NCBI GenBank assembly: GCA_021129535.1
Contig: JAJOLB010000024.1
Coordinates: forward strand, 1-7,374
Length of the DNA stretch: 7,374 nucleotides
From: Minisyncoccota bacterium
GTDB taxonomy: Bacteria > Patescibacteriota > Minisyncoccia > Phycocordibacterales > UBA1006
Direction of reading: 5' to 3'
Shown here: piece after piece, positions 1 to 5,949 of the stretch
How positions within the stretch are numbered: position 1 is the first letter of the stretch
How the letters are laid out: each line of letters starts with the position of its first letter
Notes under the pieces: model-generated
Databases searched by the model: none
What the model was told of the DNA's origin: nothing
The model's input: the letters and a program-made list of their open reading frames with translations, nothing else
Translations under genes and position numbers: made by a program

Positions 1-377
1 ATTTATATCTATTTCATCAATAAACAAGATGATTTGTTTAATCAGATATTCCTCACGTATATATTTATTCTTCAGTTTCTATCTTGTGCTCTACTGCATG
101 AATAATAGATATGTCTATTAGCTCCACCGCCTTTGAGTTGTTTCCATTTCTCTTCAGCTGATATTCCAGAACCACATTTCCCGCAGGTAAAGAATTTTGT
201 GAATGCGAATTCTTTTGATTGTCGTACTATTTCTCCTCGTTTTATTTGAGCTTGTGCAAGGTCAAAGACTTCTTTCGTGATAATAGGTGTATGTATTCCT
301 TGATAGAGAATATCGCTACTTTTCGGATACTTAAATTCTCCATAGTAGAAAGAGTTATCAAGTATTCGATATATAGG
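1..377 (-). pseudogene. Serine recombinase (resolvase/invertase superfamily), C-terminal remnant, frameshifted
   Basis: On the minus strand one frame is open from about 377 down to 75 and reads like the end of the 'Recombinase' domain followed by the recombinase zinc beta-ribbon: IYRILDNSFYYGEFKYP, then HTPIITKEVFDLAQ, then CGKCGSGIS and YYSCSRAQDRN. It meets TGA at 74-72. Starting at 72, another frame continues the family pattern (KNKYIREEYLIKQI) without a stop to the window edge. Between the two frames lie only the bases TG, where the family has a zinc-binding Cys (TGY), so one base appears to be missing. The N-terminal catalytic domain with its serine is absent: upstream the frame runs into the peroxiredoxin terminator, with a stop at 416-414 and no start codon. 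Intact enzymes of this type integrate or excise mobile DNA. I read this as a decayed mobile-element gene; a sequencing error could explain the frameshift but not the missing N-terminus. The true C-terminus lies outside the window. Confidence 0.82.
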
Positions 378-387
378 CCTGCATATT

Positions 388-415
388 AAAAAATAACCTA
401 AATGGTTATTTTTTT
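388..415. terminator. Intrinsic terminator after the peroxiredoxin gene
   Basis: An 11-bp perfect inverted repeat (388-398 with 404-414, five-base loop) lies immediately past the peroxiredoxin stop codon at 421-419. On the minus strand the descending arm ends in a run of six T, as expected for ending peroxiredoxin transcription. The plus strand also ends in seven T, so it could work in both directions. The recombinase remnant begins directly beyond it. Confidence 0.75.
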
Positions 416-418
416 AAA

Positions 419-1012
419 CTATATTTTTCCTACTAAATCCATTCCTGGTTCTAATGTATCTGAACCTGGCTCCCATGACGCAGGGCAAACCTGTCCACCA
501 TGTTCTGCAACAAATTTTGCAGCCTTTAATTTTCTTAGAAGCTCCTTTCCTGAGCGACCAATATCATTATTATTAATTTCCATAGCGACTAATTCACCGT
601 CTGGACTTACAATAAAGGTTCCTCGTAATGAAATACCTTCATCATAAATATACGTTCCAAACAATTCACAAATCTCCCCTGTTGGGTCAGCTACCATTGG
701 AAATTCAACCTTTTTAATTGCTGGGGACACATCTTTCCATGCCTTGTGTGCAAAAACAGTATCTGTTGAGACAGAGAAAATTTCTGCATTTTCAGCTTGA
801 AATTCTGCATACATATCTGCAAGCTCTTCTAGTTCAGTTGGGCAAACAAAGGTAAAGTCAGCTGGATAAAAGAAGAATATTTGCCATTTCCCTTCGTAAT
901 TCGCTGATTGTAATTTTTGCTCCTCCCCTTGATAAAATACATCTAGCTCTAATTCTGGTAAGCTATCTCCGATACGCATTGGGTGCATGTCCATCATTTC
1001 AAAATTTTCCAT
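419..1012 (-). CDS. ahpC: 2-Cys peroxiredoxin (AhpC/Prx1 family)
   Basis: This 197-residue cytoplasmic thiol peroxidase reduces hydrogen peroxide and organic peroxides. The AhpC/TSA fold starts near residue 13. The active site is FYPADFTFVCPTE with peroxidatic Cys57, Thr54 in the conserved TxxC pattern, and Arg130 in SLRGTF. The resolving Cys176 sits in VCPASW near the C-terminus, so this is the typical two-cysteine dimeric class. Cys115 is a third, probably non-catalytic cysteine. The GGLG and C-terminal YF motifs of hyperoxidation-sensitive peroxiredoxins are absent, which points to a robust bacterial type. Length is normal for the family. Met at 1012 is used as start, but Met6, 7, 9 and 12 are alternatives and there is no Shine-Dalgarno site. 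No reductase (AhpF, thioredoxin) lies alongside, so the electron donor is unknown. The gene is divergent from miaA, 44 bases away, and shares a palindromic promoter region with it. The symbol is by family; orthology to E. coli AhpC is not shown. Confidence 0.95.
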   Translation of the reverse strand: MENFEMMDMHPMRIGDSLPELELDVFYQGEEQKLQSANYEGKWQIFFFYPADFTFVCPTELEELADMYAEFQAENAEIFSVSTDTVFAHKAWKDVSPAIKKVEFPMVADPTGEICELFGTYIYDEGISLRGTFIVSPDGELVAMEINNNDIGRSGKELLRKLKAAKFVAEHGGQVCPASWEPGSDTLEPGMDLVGKI

Positions 1013-1022
1013 ATTATTTTTA

Positions 1023-1050
1023 TTGGTTAATTTAATAATTTACTTATAAT
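1023..1050 (+). promoter_or_regulatory. miaA promoter, predicted leaderless
   Basis: TTGGTT (1023-1028), a 16-base spacer and a perfect TATAAT (1045-1050) precede the miaA ATG. Only six bases separate TATAAT from the ATG, so transcription should begin at or next to the start codon and leave no room for a ribosome binding site. Confidence 0.65.
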
Positions 1051-1055
1051 AAGTA
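1041..1055. promoter_or_regulatory. 15-bp palindrome in the ahpC-miaA divergent promoter
   Basis: TACTTATAATAAGTA is a perfect 7-1-7 inverted repeat in the 44-base gap between the peroxiredoxin gene and miaA. It contains the miaA -10 box (TATAAT, 1045-1050) and, overlapping on the other strand, TATTAT (1051-1046), a possible -10 for the peroxiredoxin gene with a leader of roughly 27 bases. The 7-1-7 geometry is that of Fur/PerR-type operators, though the bases differ from the PerR consensus. It may instead be just two back-to-back -10 boxes. Confidence 0.4.
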
Positions 1056-1056
1056 C

Positions 1057-2007
1057 ATGAACATTCTATCACGAATTAAAAATCTATTCATTAAAAAACC
1101 TAAAATTATTGTGGTCCTAGGTCAAACATCAACAGGAAAATCTGATTTAGCTGTCGAAATTGCACAAAAATATAATGGTGAAATTATTTCTGCAGATTCT
1201 AGGCAGGTTTATTGTGGTATGGATTTAGGTTCTGGAAAAATAACCACAAAGGAAATGCAAGGTGTTCCTCATTATCTACTAGATGTTGCTAATCCAATAG
1301 AAATATTTGATGTTCAAAAATATCAAAAACTAGGAACAGAAGCTATCTATAATATTCACCACAAAAATAAAACGCCTATTATTTGTGGTGGTACTGGGTT
1401 TTACATTGATAATCTTATTTATCAAACTCAATTTTCATCAGTTAAATCAAATTCAGAATTACGCGAAAAATTAGAAAAAAAATCTCTTGAAGAATTACAG
1501 AAACTGTATAAGGCGAAAACAAGTACGATGAAATTTTGGATAAGATCAGGAATGAAAAATAAAATTGATATAAAAAATCCTGTACGAATAATTCGTGCAC
1601 TTGAAATTATTGAAGAACTTAGCTATATCCCAAAGATTAAAAAAAATAATCCATACAACATTTTATTTATAGGACTTACTATTCCAAAGAAAGATTTAGA
1701 CAGGAGAATTTACAAACGAATAATAGATAGACTTGAAATCGGAATGCTATCTGAAACACATGCACTTCTTGAAAATGGAGTTACGCACAAGCGACTACAA
1801 TCTCTCGGTCTGGAATATAAATTTATGAGCAAACACATTCTCGGAGAAATTTCTTATGAAGAAATGATTGATCAATTATATCGTGCAACTGTGCAATTCG
1901 CAAAGCGCCAAAAAACATGGTTTAAGCGAAATAAAAATATACACTGGTTTAATTCTTTTGAGAATAGAAAAAATATGCATAATTTAATAAATAATTTTTT
2001 GAAATAG
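1057..2007 (+). CDS. miaA: tRNA dimethylallyltransferase MiaA
   Basis: The enzyme transfers a dimethylallyl group from DMAPP to the N6 of A37 in tRNAs that read codons starting with U, which stabilises codon pairing. The 316-residue protein shows the IPP-transferase signature in order: P-loop GQTSTGKS (22-29), ADSRQVYCGMDLGSGK with catalytic-type Asp46, GGTGFY (111-116), NPVRIIRALEI (174-184) and the C-terminal tRNA-contact segment KRQKTWFKR (283-291). Length is typical. About 15 basic and hydrophobic residues precede the usual start of the fold, but no later Met could serve, and the -10 box six bases upstream supports this start. It is likely transcribed with the downstream tRNA-Trp, 48 bases away. 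tRNA-Trp (anticodon CCA, codon UGG) and tRNA-Tyr (GTA) in this window belong to the class MiaA modifies: the base after the anticodon is A in both. I see no sign of truncation. Confidence 0.95.
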   Translation: MNILSRIKNLFIKKPKIIVVLGQTSTGKSDLAVEIAQKYNGEIISADSRQVYCGMDLGSGKITTKEMQGVPHYLLDVANPIEIFDVQKYQKLGTEAIYNIHHKNKTPIICGGTGFYIDNLIYQTQFSSVKSNSELREKLEKKSLEELQKLYKAKTSTMKFWIRSGMKNKIDIKNPVRIIRALEIIEELSYIPKIKKNNPYNILFIGLTIPKKDLDRRIYKRIIDRLEIGMLSETHALLENGVTHKRLQSLGLEYKFMSKHILGEISYEEMIDQLYRATVQFAKRQKTWFKRNKNIHWFNSFENRKNMHNLINNFLK

Positions 2008-2055
2008 TATTCATTTCTAGATTTATTTTATTTTTCCTGTATATTGTTTGGGTAA

Positions 2056-2126
2056 GGGCGATTAGTTAAGTGGTATAATAGAGGTCTCCAAAACCTTAGT
2101 CGGGAGTTCAATTCTCTCATCGCCCG
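2056..2126 (+). tRNA. trnW: tRNA-Trp (anticodon CCA)
   Basis: A full cloverleaf can be drawn. The acceptor stem is GGGCGAT with ATCGCCC, the D stem GTTA with TAAT, and the anticodon stem GAGGT with ACCTT around loop CTCCAAA, giving anticodon CCA. The variable loop has four bases. The T arm is GGGAG, TTCAATT, CTCTC. Discriminator base G73 agrees with bacterial tRNA-Trp. The 3' CCA is not encoded (the bases after G73 are CAC). A possible -10, TATATT, lies at 2040-2045, but read-through from miaA is equally possible. A strong terminator follows four bases later. Confidence 0.95.
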
Positions 2127-2129
2127 CAC

Positions 2130-2164
2130 AAAAGAAAAACACTCCGCAGGAGTGTTTTTCTTTT
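2130..2164. terminator. Strong bidirectional intrinsic terminator between tRNA-Trp and rpmG
   Basis: A perfect 16-bp inverted repeat (2130-2145 with 2149-2164) has a three-base GCA loop. Its G+C core is CACTCC/GGAGTG, with A-rich and T-rich outer arms. Because the arms end in T-rich tracts on both strands, it can end the miaA/tRNA-Trp transcript on the plus strand and the rpmG transcript on the minus strand, whose stop lies at 2174-2172. Confidence 0.9.
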
Positions 2165-2171
2165 AAAAAAA

Positions 2172-2348
2172 TTATTTTTTCTTAAACATTTTTTTGGTTT
2201 CAGTAAATACAACTCTTTTCTTTAATTTTTTTGAATATTTCTTTAAAGTAAGTTTTGGAGCATTTGCTAATTTTTTCTTATTTTTTCGTGTCACTACATG
2301 TTCACCTGTTTTTTTACAGTATAATGTAGCTAAATTGTCTTGTGACAT
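2172..2348 (-). CDS. rpmG: Large ribosomal subunit protein bL33
   Basis: This 58-residue, strongly basic protein of the 50S subunit (E-site region) matches the bL33 pattern: a short beta strand (LATLYCKKTGEH), then TRKNKKK, then PKLTLKKYSKKLKKRVVFTETK. In zinc-binding bL33 two CxxC pairs are present. Here only Cys11 remains, and the second pair is replaced by SKKL, so this is a zinc-free (C-minus) form. The frame stays open upstream to an ATG at 2411, which would add 21 residues. I chose the ATG at 2348 because it gives the family's usual length and the extension has no bL33 similarity. There is no Shine-Dalgarno site. A promoter overlapping the end of the upstream pilin-like gene predicts a leader of about 70 bases. 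Confidence 0.88.
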   Translation of the reverse strand: MSQDNLATLYCKKTGEHVVTRKNKKKLANAPKLTLKKYSKKLKKRVVFTETKKMFKKK

Positions 2349-2423
2349 AATAGTAATTAATGCATTAATTGAATAATAAAGCCCAAGTCTATTGCAATTA
2401 AACAAGAACATTCAATGTAGACT

Positions 2424-2451
2424 ATTATACTTATTTTTTTATTTAGAGCAA
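2424..2451 (-). promoter_or_regulatory. Predicted rpmG promoter
   Basis: On the minus strand TTGCTC (2451-2446), a 16-base spacer and a perfect TATAAT (2429-2424) lie over the last codons and stop of the pilin-like gene. Predicted transcription starts near 2417, giving a leader of about 70 bases before the bL33 start at 2348. If translation began at 2411 instead, the leader would be only about six bases. Confidence 0.5.
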
Positions 2452-2831
2452 TGCCCGCGAGGTAGTTTATTTTCAATAAAACCACTATACCCTTTTGAAT
2501 CTACGCAAAATATTTTCTCTGAATGGAGTGTGGTGTAGAGAGCTATGTTTTGTACATCAACAGACGTTACACAGCTTAACCCTGAACCTAATTCATATAA
2601 AACATCACTCACAAGCATACTAACATCACCGCTCAAACAAGCGTGCTTAAATCCATTATGTTCAATTTTATAAAAATACATTTCTGATTGAACCCTTTTC
2701 ATTTCATGAATAATAAAATTATCAGATGTTTTTGCAAAAGATTTTTTCATTGCTGGAATAGCGGTCAGAGCCATTACAGCAATAACAAGAAAAACTACAA
2801 AAAAATGAGATTGTGATTGATACCAATTCAT
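2439..2831 (-). CDS. Small membrane-anchored pilin-like (pseudopilin-type) protein
   Basis: I do not recognise a named family for this 130-residue protein. It has a short polar N-terminus, one hydrophobic segment at about residues 10-27 ending near a proline, then an amphipathic helix (about 37-57, with HEMKRVQSEMYFYKIEHNG) and a small C-terminal part with four cysteines (65, 87, 109, 128). The layout, and especially FCVDSKGYSGF at 108-118, resembles type IV pilin-like or pseudopilin proteins, whose globular domain sits outside the membrane; the four cysteines could form two disulfides there. The usual prepilin peptidase site (Gly before a Phe/Met, Glu at +5) is missing: the sequence before the hydrophobic stretch is QSQSHFF. 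It may therefore be an unprocessed relative or simply an anchored extracytoplasmic protein. Met1 is supported by an extended -10 box exactly six bases upstream. No terminator separates it from rpmG, so some co-transcription is possible. Confidence 0.6.
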   Translation of the reverse strand: MNWYQSQSHFFVVFLVIAVMALTAIPAMKKSFAKTSDNFIIHEMKRVQSEMYFYKIEHNGFKHACLSGDVSMLVSDVLYELGSGLSCVTSVDVQNIALYTTLHSEKIFCVDSKGYSGFIENKLPRGHCSK

Positions 2832-2837
2832 GTATTT

Positions 2838-2846
2838 ATTATATCA
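2838..2846 (-). promoter_or_regulatory. Extended -10 promoter of the pilin-like gene, predicted leaderless
   Basis: The minus strand reads TGATATAAT, an extended -10 (TGnTATAAT), ending six bases before the ATG at 2831. No convincing -35 is visible; that position falls inside the tRNA-Tyr terminator hairpin. The predicted transcript starts at or next to the start codon. Confidence 0.6.
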
Positions 2847-2875
2847 AAAAAAGAAATACTTAGCATTTCTTTTTT
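2846..2875 (-). terminator. Intrinsic terminator after tRNA-Tyr
   Basis: On the minus strand A-rich arm 2875-2863 pairs with 2859-2847 around a TAA loop, and the descending arm ends in seven T. One inner pair is G-U in minus-strand RNA but A-C in plus-strand RNA, so the hairpin is tighter in the minus direction. That fits ending tRNA-Tyr (and possibly clpB) transcription. Its T tract abuts the -10 box of the next gene. Confidence 0.75.
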
Positions 2876-2880
2876 ATATG

Positions 2881-2963
2881 TGCGCCGAGTAGGATTTGAA
2901 CCTACGTAGACTAACGTCGTCGGATTTACAGTCCGATGCAATTGACCACTCTGCCATCGACGC
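2881..2963 (-). tRNA. trnY: tRNA-Tyr (anticodon GTA)
   Basis: This is a class II tRNA of 83 bases. The acceptor stem is GCGTCGA with TCGGCGC and includes one G-U pair. The anticodon stem is TCGGA with TCCGA around loop CTGTAAA, giving anticodon GTA. The 14-base variable arm contains a GAC/GTC stem, and the T arm is GTAGG, TTCAAAT, CCTAC. Discriminator A73 and the long variable arm agree with bacterial tRNA-Tyr. The 3' CCA is not encoded (CATATA follows). It has its own likely promoter and lies 63 bases downstream of the clpB stop codon. Confidence 0.95.
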
Positions 2964-2985
2964 AAATGTCTTTAATGACGAAGTT

Positions 2986-3013
2986 AATATAGCATATACA
3001 TATATTTTTACAA
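2986..3013 (-). promoter_or_regulatory. Predicted tRNA-Tyr promoter
   Basis: TTGTAA (3013-3008), a 16-base spacer and TATATT (2991-2986) sit in the gap between clpB and tRNA-Tyr. Transcription would begin about 15 bases before the mature 5' end at 2963. The -35 hexamer and spacer length equal those proposed for clpB. Confidence 0.55.
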
Positions 3014-3026
3014 ATAAAAAAACAAA

Positions 3027-5720
3027 TTATATTGTTTTTTTACTTACCTTTCTTTTTATTTTTAGAGGTGATTTTCGTGATATTTTTTTATTAAACAAAA
3101 CCACACTATCTTTGTATTCAATATTAATCTTATCTCCAACTTTAATATTATTTGAAATCATCTCCAAGGCAAGAGGATTCAAAATATCATTTTGAATAGT
3201 ACGTTTCAATGGTCGCGCACCATATTTAAGGTCAAAACCTTTCATTGATAAAAATTCAATAACTGATTTTTTGAAAAATAGGCTTATGTCTTTTTCTAAA
3301 AGACGGTTCTTTACAATTTCTAACTGCCTTACAACAATGTCTGAAATAACTGATTTTGGTAATGTATCAAATACAACAATTTCATCCAATCGATTCAAAA
3401 ACTCTGGACGGAAAAATTCACGTAATGATTCCATAACCTTTCCTTTTGTTTGCACATAGCTCTCGTCAGAATTGTCACCAGAGAACCCAATTGATTGCAT
3501 TTTTTGTAAATGATGTGAACCCAGATTTGAAGTCATGATGACAACGGTGTTTTTAAAATCTACGGTTCGCCCCTTTCCATCAGTCAATCGTCCATCGTCT
3601 AAAACCTGTAACAAAACGTTAAAGACGTCAGGGTGTGCTTTTTCAACCTCGTCAAATAATATAACTGAATAAGGCCTGTGACGTACTGATTCTGTAAATC
3701 CACCAGCCTCCTCGTGCCCAACATACCCAGGTGGTGAACCAATTAATTTTGAAATCGAATGTTTTTCCATAAACTCTGACATGTCTACGCGAATTAATGA
3801 ACGCTCATCATCAAACATAAACTCTGTTAACGCCTTTGTCAGTTCTGTTTTACCAACACCTGTCGGTCCTAAAAACATAAATGAACCAATAGGTTTATTT
3901 GGATCACCAATACCAACACGTGAACGTCTGATGGCGTGTGCAATCTTTTCAATGGCTTCGTCTTGTCCTTTTACACGTTTTTTTAGATGTTCTTCTATAC
4001 GAGCTAGTTTATGCGTTTCAACCTCTAACATTCGCGTTACAGGAACACCTGTCCATTTTGCGACCACTTGTGCGATATCCTCGTCATTTACTTCCTCACG
4101 TAGAATACGATGCTTTTTTTGTACACGGGCAAGTTTCCTATTTTCAGCCGCCAATCGTTTTTCTGTTACAGGAATTTTTCCATACATGATTTCTGCTACA
4201 CGACCTAACTCTCCGTCTATTTCTGCGGTTTCTGATTCTAATTTCAAAGATTCCAAGGATTCTTTTAATTCTGCAATAGACGCTAAAATGGTTTTTTCAT
4301 TTTTCCATTTTAATTCTAATTCACGTGTTCCTTCTCTTAAATCTGCAATGGTTTCATTTATTTTTTTAAAACGAGCTTTTGCCTTTGGATTTTTCTTTGC
4401 AATGTCCCCTTTTAAAGATTCACGTTCAATTTCCAGATTCGTGATTTTTCTATGCGCAGTTTCTAATTCAGCAGGTTTATTTTCAAGTGATATTTTTAAT
4501 GCTGACGCAGCCTCATCAATTAAATCAACAGCTTTGTCAGGTAAATATCGATTCGTAACATAGCGTGATGATAAATGCACTGCTGAGACAATTGCCTCGT
4601 CAGTGATTTGTACACCATGATATATTTCATATTTATGCTTTAATCCACGTAATATAGCAATCGCATCCTCGGTATTAGGTTCTGCAACGGTTACAGGCTG
4701 GAAACGCCGAACAAGTGCTGGGTCTTTTTCAAAGTGTTTTTGGTATTCATTTAATGTGGTTGCACCAATGGCACGGAATTCACCGCGTGCTAGTGCAGGT
4801 TTTAATATGTTTGCTGCGTCCATTGAACCTTCTGATGAACCGGCACCAATAATGGTATGAATTTCATCAATAAATAAAATTACAGCACCTTCGCTTTGTT
4901 CTACCTCCTTCATGATTCGTTTTAATCGATCCTCAAATTCTCCACGGTATTTTGTCCCAGCCAGCAAAAGACCTAAATCTAATAGAACAAGTTCCTTGTT
5001 ACGTAGAGATTCAGGAACATCACCACGTGCTATACGCTGTGCCAAACCCTCAACGACAGCTGTTTTACCTGTTCCAGGTTCACCAATAAGGATTGGGTTA
5101 TTTTTTGTACGTCGCGACAAAATCTGAACAATTCGCATGATTTCTTTGTCGCGTCCAATAACAGGATCAAGTTTATCCTGAGTCGCCATTTCAGTAAGGT
5201 TACGAGAGAATTTTGACAGTGAACGATATTTTTTCTTGAAGGAGTTTTCAAGTTTTGACTCCTCTGTGCGTAGTTCTAGAATAATCTTTTCTGATTTTTT
5301 CTTGTCGATACCTGCATCATCCAAGATGTCTTTTGCATTATTTTCAACGTCAAACAATGCTAAAAATAAATGCTCGGTCGAAATTACATCGTCCTTCATC
5401 CCCTTTGCTATTTTCATTGATTTTTCAATAACATGTGCTAAATCTCCTGTTAGATACATTTGGTTTGGTGCATCAACGGTTTCTGACTTATCCTCGCTAT
5501 TTGACTGCTCCTCTAAGTCATCTAATACATGATTTGTAAAAATAGTCGAATCAATCTGCATTTTTTCAACCAAAGAAACCACAAGGCTATCGTCTTGTAA
5601 TGTTAATCCCGCCAGGAGATGTAATGCATTCACCTGATTTTGACCTCGCTCGATGGCAAGTTCATGGGCACGTCTGATGGCTTGTTTGGCCTTTTTAGTA
5701 AAGTTTTGAAATGGAGGCAT
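3027..5720 (-). CDS. clpB: ClpB-type AAA+ chaperone with ClpC-like features
   Basis: This 897-residue Hsp100 protein would use ATP to thread proteins through a hexameric ring in the cytoplasm. Domains in order: two Clp N repeats (about 4-70 and 88-150); NBD1 with Walker A GEPGTGKT (213-220), Walker B ILFIDE (281-286) and Arg-finger pair RRF (338-340); a long coiled-coil middle domain (about 411-545) containing [15 protein letters not shown] (503-517); NBD2 with GPTGVGKT (618-625), VILFDE (686-691) and sensor-2 GARPLKR (834-840). The middle domain length and motif, and DPNKPIGSF before Walker A2, are ClpB traits and would make it a DnaK-partnered disaggregase. However, the NBD2 segment 736-769 has ClpC length and carries IGF (744-746) where ClpA/ClpC/ClpX have their ClpP-docking tripeptide. 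A basic tail (about 878-897) ends the protein. The start gives the normal [12 protein letters not shown]-domain opening; no Shine-Dalgarno site is seen. No hairpin follows the stop, so read-through into tRNA-Tyr is possible. Confidence 0.93.
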   Translation of the reverse strand: MPPFQNFTKKAKQAIRRAHELAIERGQNQVNALHLLAGLTLQDDSLVVSLVEKMQIDSTIFTNHVLDDLEEQSNSEDKSETVDAPNQMYLTGDLAHVIEKSMKIAKGMKDDVISTEHLFLALFDVENNAKDILDDAGIDKKKSEKIILELRTEESKLENSFKKKYRSLSKFSRNLTEMATQDKLDPVIGRDKEIMRIVQILSRRTKNNPILIGEPGTGKTAVVEGLAQRIARGDVPESLRNKELVLLDLGLLLAGTKYRGEFEDRLKRIMKEVEQSEGAVILFIDEIHTIIGAGSSEGSMDAANILKPALARGEFRAIGATTLNEYQKHFEKDPALVRRFQPVTVAEPNTEDAIAILRGLKHKYEIYHGVQITDEAIVSAVHLSSRYVTNRYLPDKAVDLIDEAASALKISLENKPAELETAHRKITNLEIERESLKGDIAKKNPKAKARFKKINETIADLREGTRELELKWKNEKTILASIAELKESLESLKLESETAEIDGELGRVAEIMYGKIPVTEKRLAAENRKLARVQKKHRILREEVNDEDIAQVVAKWTGVPVTRMLEVETHKLARIEEHLKKRVKGQDEAIEKIAHAIRRSRVGIGDPNKPIGSFMFLGPTGVGKTELTKALTEFMFDDERSLIRVDMSEFMEKHSISKLIGSPPGYVGHEEAGGFTESVRHRPYSVILFDEVEKAHPDVFNVLLQVLDDGRLTDGKGRTVDFKNTVVIMTSNLGSHHLQKMQSIGFSGDNSDESYVQTKGKVMESLREFFRPEFLNRLDEIVVFDTLPKSVISDIVVRQLEIVKNRLLEKDISLFFKKSVIEFLSMKGFDLKYGARPLKRTIQNDILNPLALEMISNNIKVGDKINIEYKDSVVLFNKKISRKSPLKIKRKVSKKTI

Positions 5721-5743
5721 GATATTTTTTCAAAAAAATTGTC

Positions 5744-5764
5744 ATTCTGAACTTGATTCAGAAT
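5744..5764. repeat. Inverted repeat in the clpB leader
   Basis: Arms ATTCTGAA (5744-5751) and TTCAGAAT (5757-5764) pair perfectly around a five-base spacer. The element lies 23-44 bases before the clpB start, inside its predicted leader. It does not match CIRCE, HspR or CtsR operators. It resembles short dispersed palindromic repeats of the GTCATTCTGAACTTG type that I recall from other bacterial genomes; this is from memory and unchecked. It could be such a repeat, an operator or an mRNA hairpin. Confidence 0.6.
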
Positions 5765-5804
5765 TCCATCTTTTAATTAAGTCTAATAAATTTAGTATAG
5801 TTAA

Positions 5805-5832
5805 ATTATATACTCAGCATTATTTTTTACAA
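5805..5832 (-). promoter_or_regulatory. Predicted clpB promoter
   Basis: On the minus strand TTGTAA (5832-5827), a 16-base spacer and a perfect TATAAT (5810-5805) lie upstream of clpB. Transcription would start near 5798 and give a leader of about 78 bases containing the 5744-5764 inverted repeat. This looks like a housekeeping-sigma promoter; I see no heat-shock sigma site. Confidence 0.6.
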
Positions 5833-5871
5833 TATTTAGACATAGTTTTCATCTTTATGAATTTAGAAAAA

Positions 5872-5896
5872 GAAAAATAGACTGAGTCTATTTCTT
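5872..5896 (-). terminator. Intrinsic terminator after enolase
   Basis: AAATAGAC (minus strand, 5893-5886) pairs with GTCTATTT (5882-5875) around a three-base loop, and a T-rich tract (TTCTTTTT) follows on the minus strand. It lies about 54 bases past the enolase stop and upstream of the clpB promoter, so the two genes appear to be separate units. Confidence 0.72.
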
Positions 5897-5949
5897 AAAA
5901 ACTTCTTGCACAATTTCTCATACTACCTATTAGTATAATAATTTTATTT

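Noticed and set aside
1..30. LFIDEID read on the minus strand looks like a Walker B motif, as in ClpB (LFIDEIH)
   Set aside because: It follows directly on the recombinase zinc ribbon and KYIREEYLIKQI, where that family normally has a helical tail with similar acidic residues; there is no P-loop or other ATPase motif.
72..74. In-frame TGA in the recombinase as a recoded codon (genetic code 25, TGA = Gly)
   Set aside because: The conserved sequence resumes in a different frame, not after the TGA, and none of the roughly 2000 codons in the six intact genes is TGA.
402..647. Plus-strand open frame of 81 codons opposite the peroxiredoxin gene
   Set aside because: It is the antisense shadow of a clearly recognised gene, and its translation shows no family features.
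3781..4563. Plus-strand open frame of 260 codons inside clpB
   Set aside because: It is long but lies wholly opposite highly conserved ClpB motifs, is Ser/Phe-rich as expected for antisense of Lys/Glu-rich sequence, and has no promoter.
5030..5251. Minus-strand alternative-frame open stretch within clpB
   Set aside because: It overlaps the NBD1 Walker A region in another frame on the same strand; the ClpB frame is intact, so this is no frameshift or separate gene.
5744..5764. CIRCE or CtsR/HspR heat-shock operator upstream of clpB
   Set aside because: The arms (ATTCTGAA/TTCAGAAT, five-base spacer) match none of these consensus sequences in base order or spacing.
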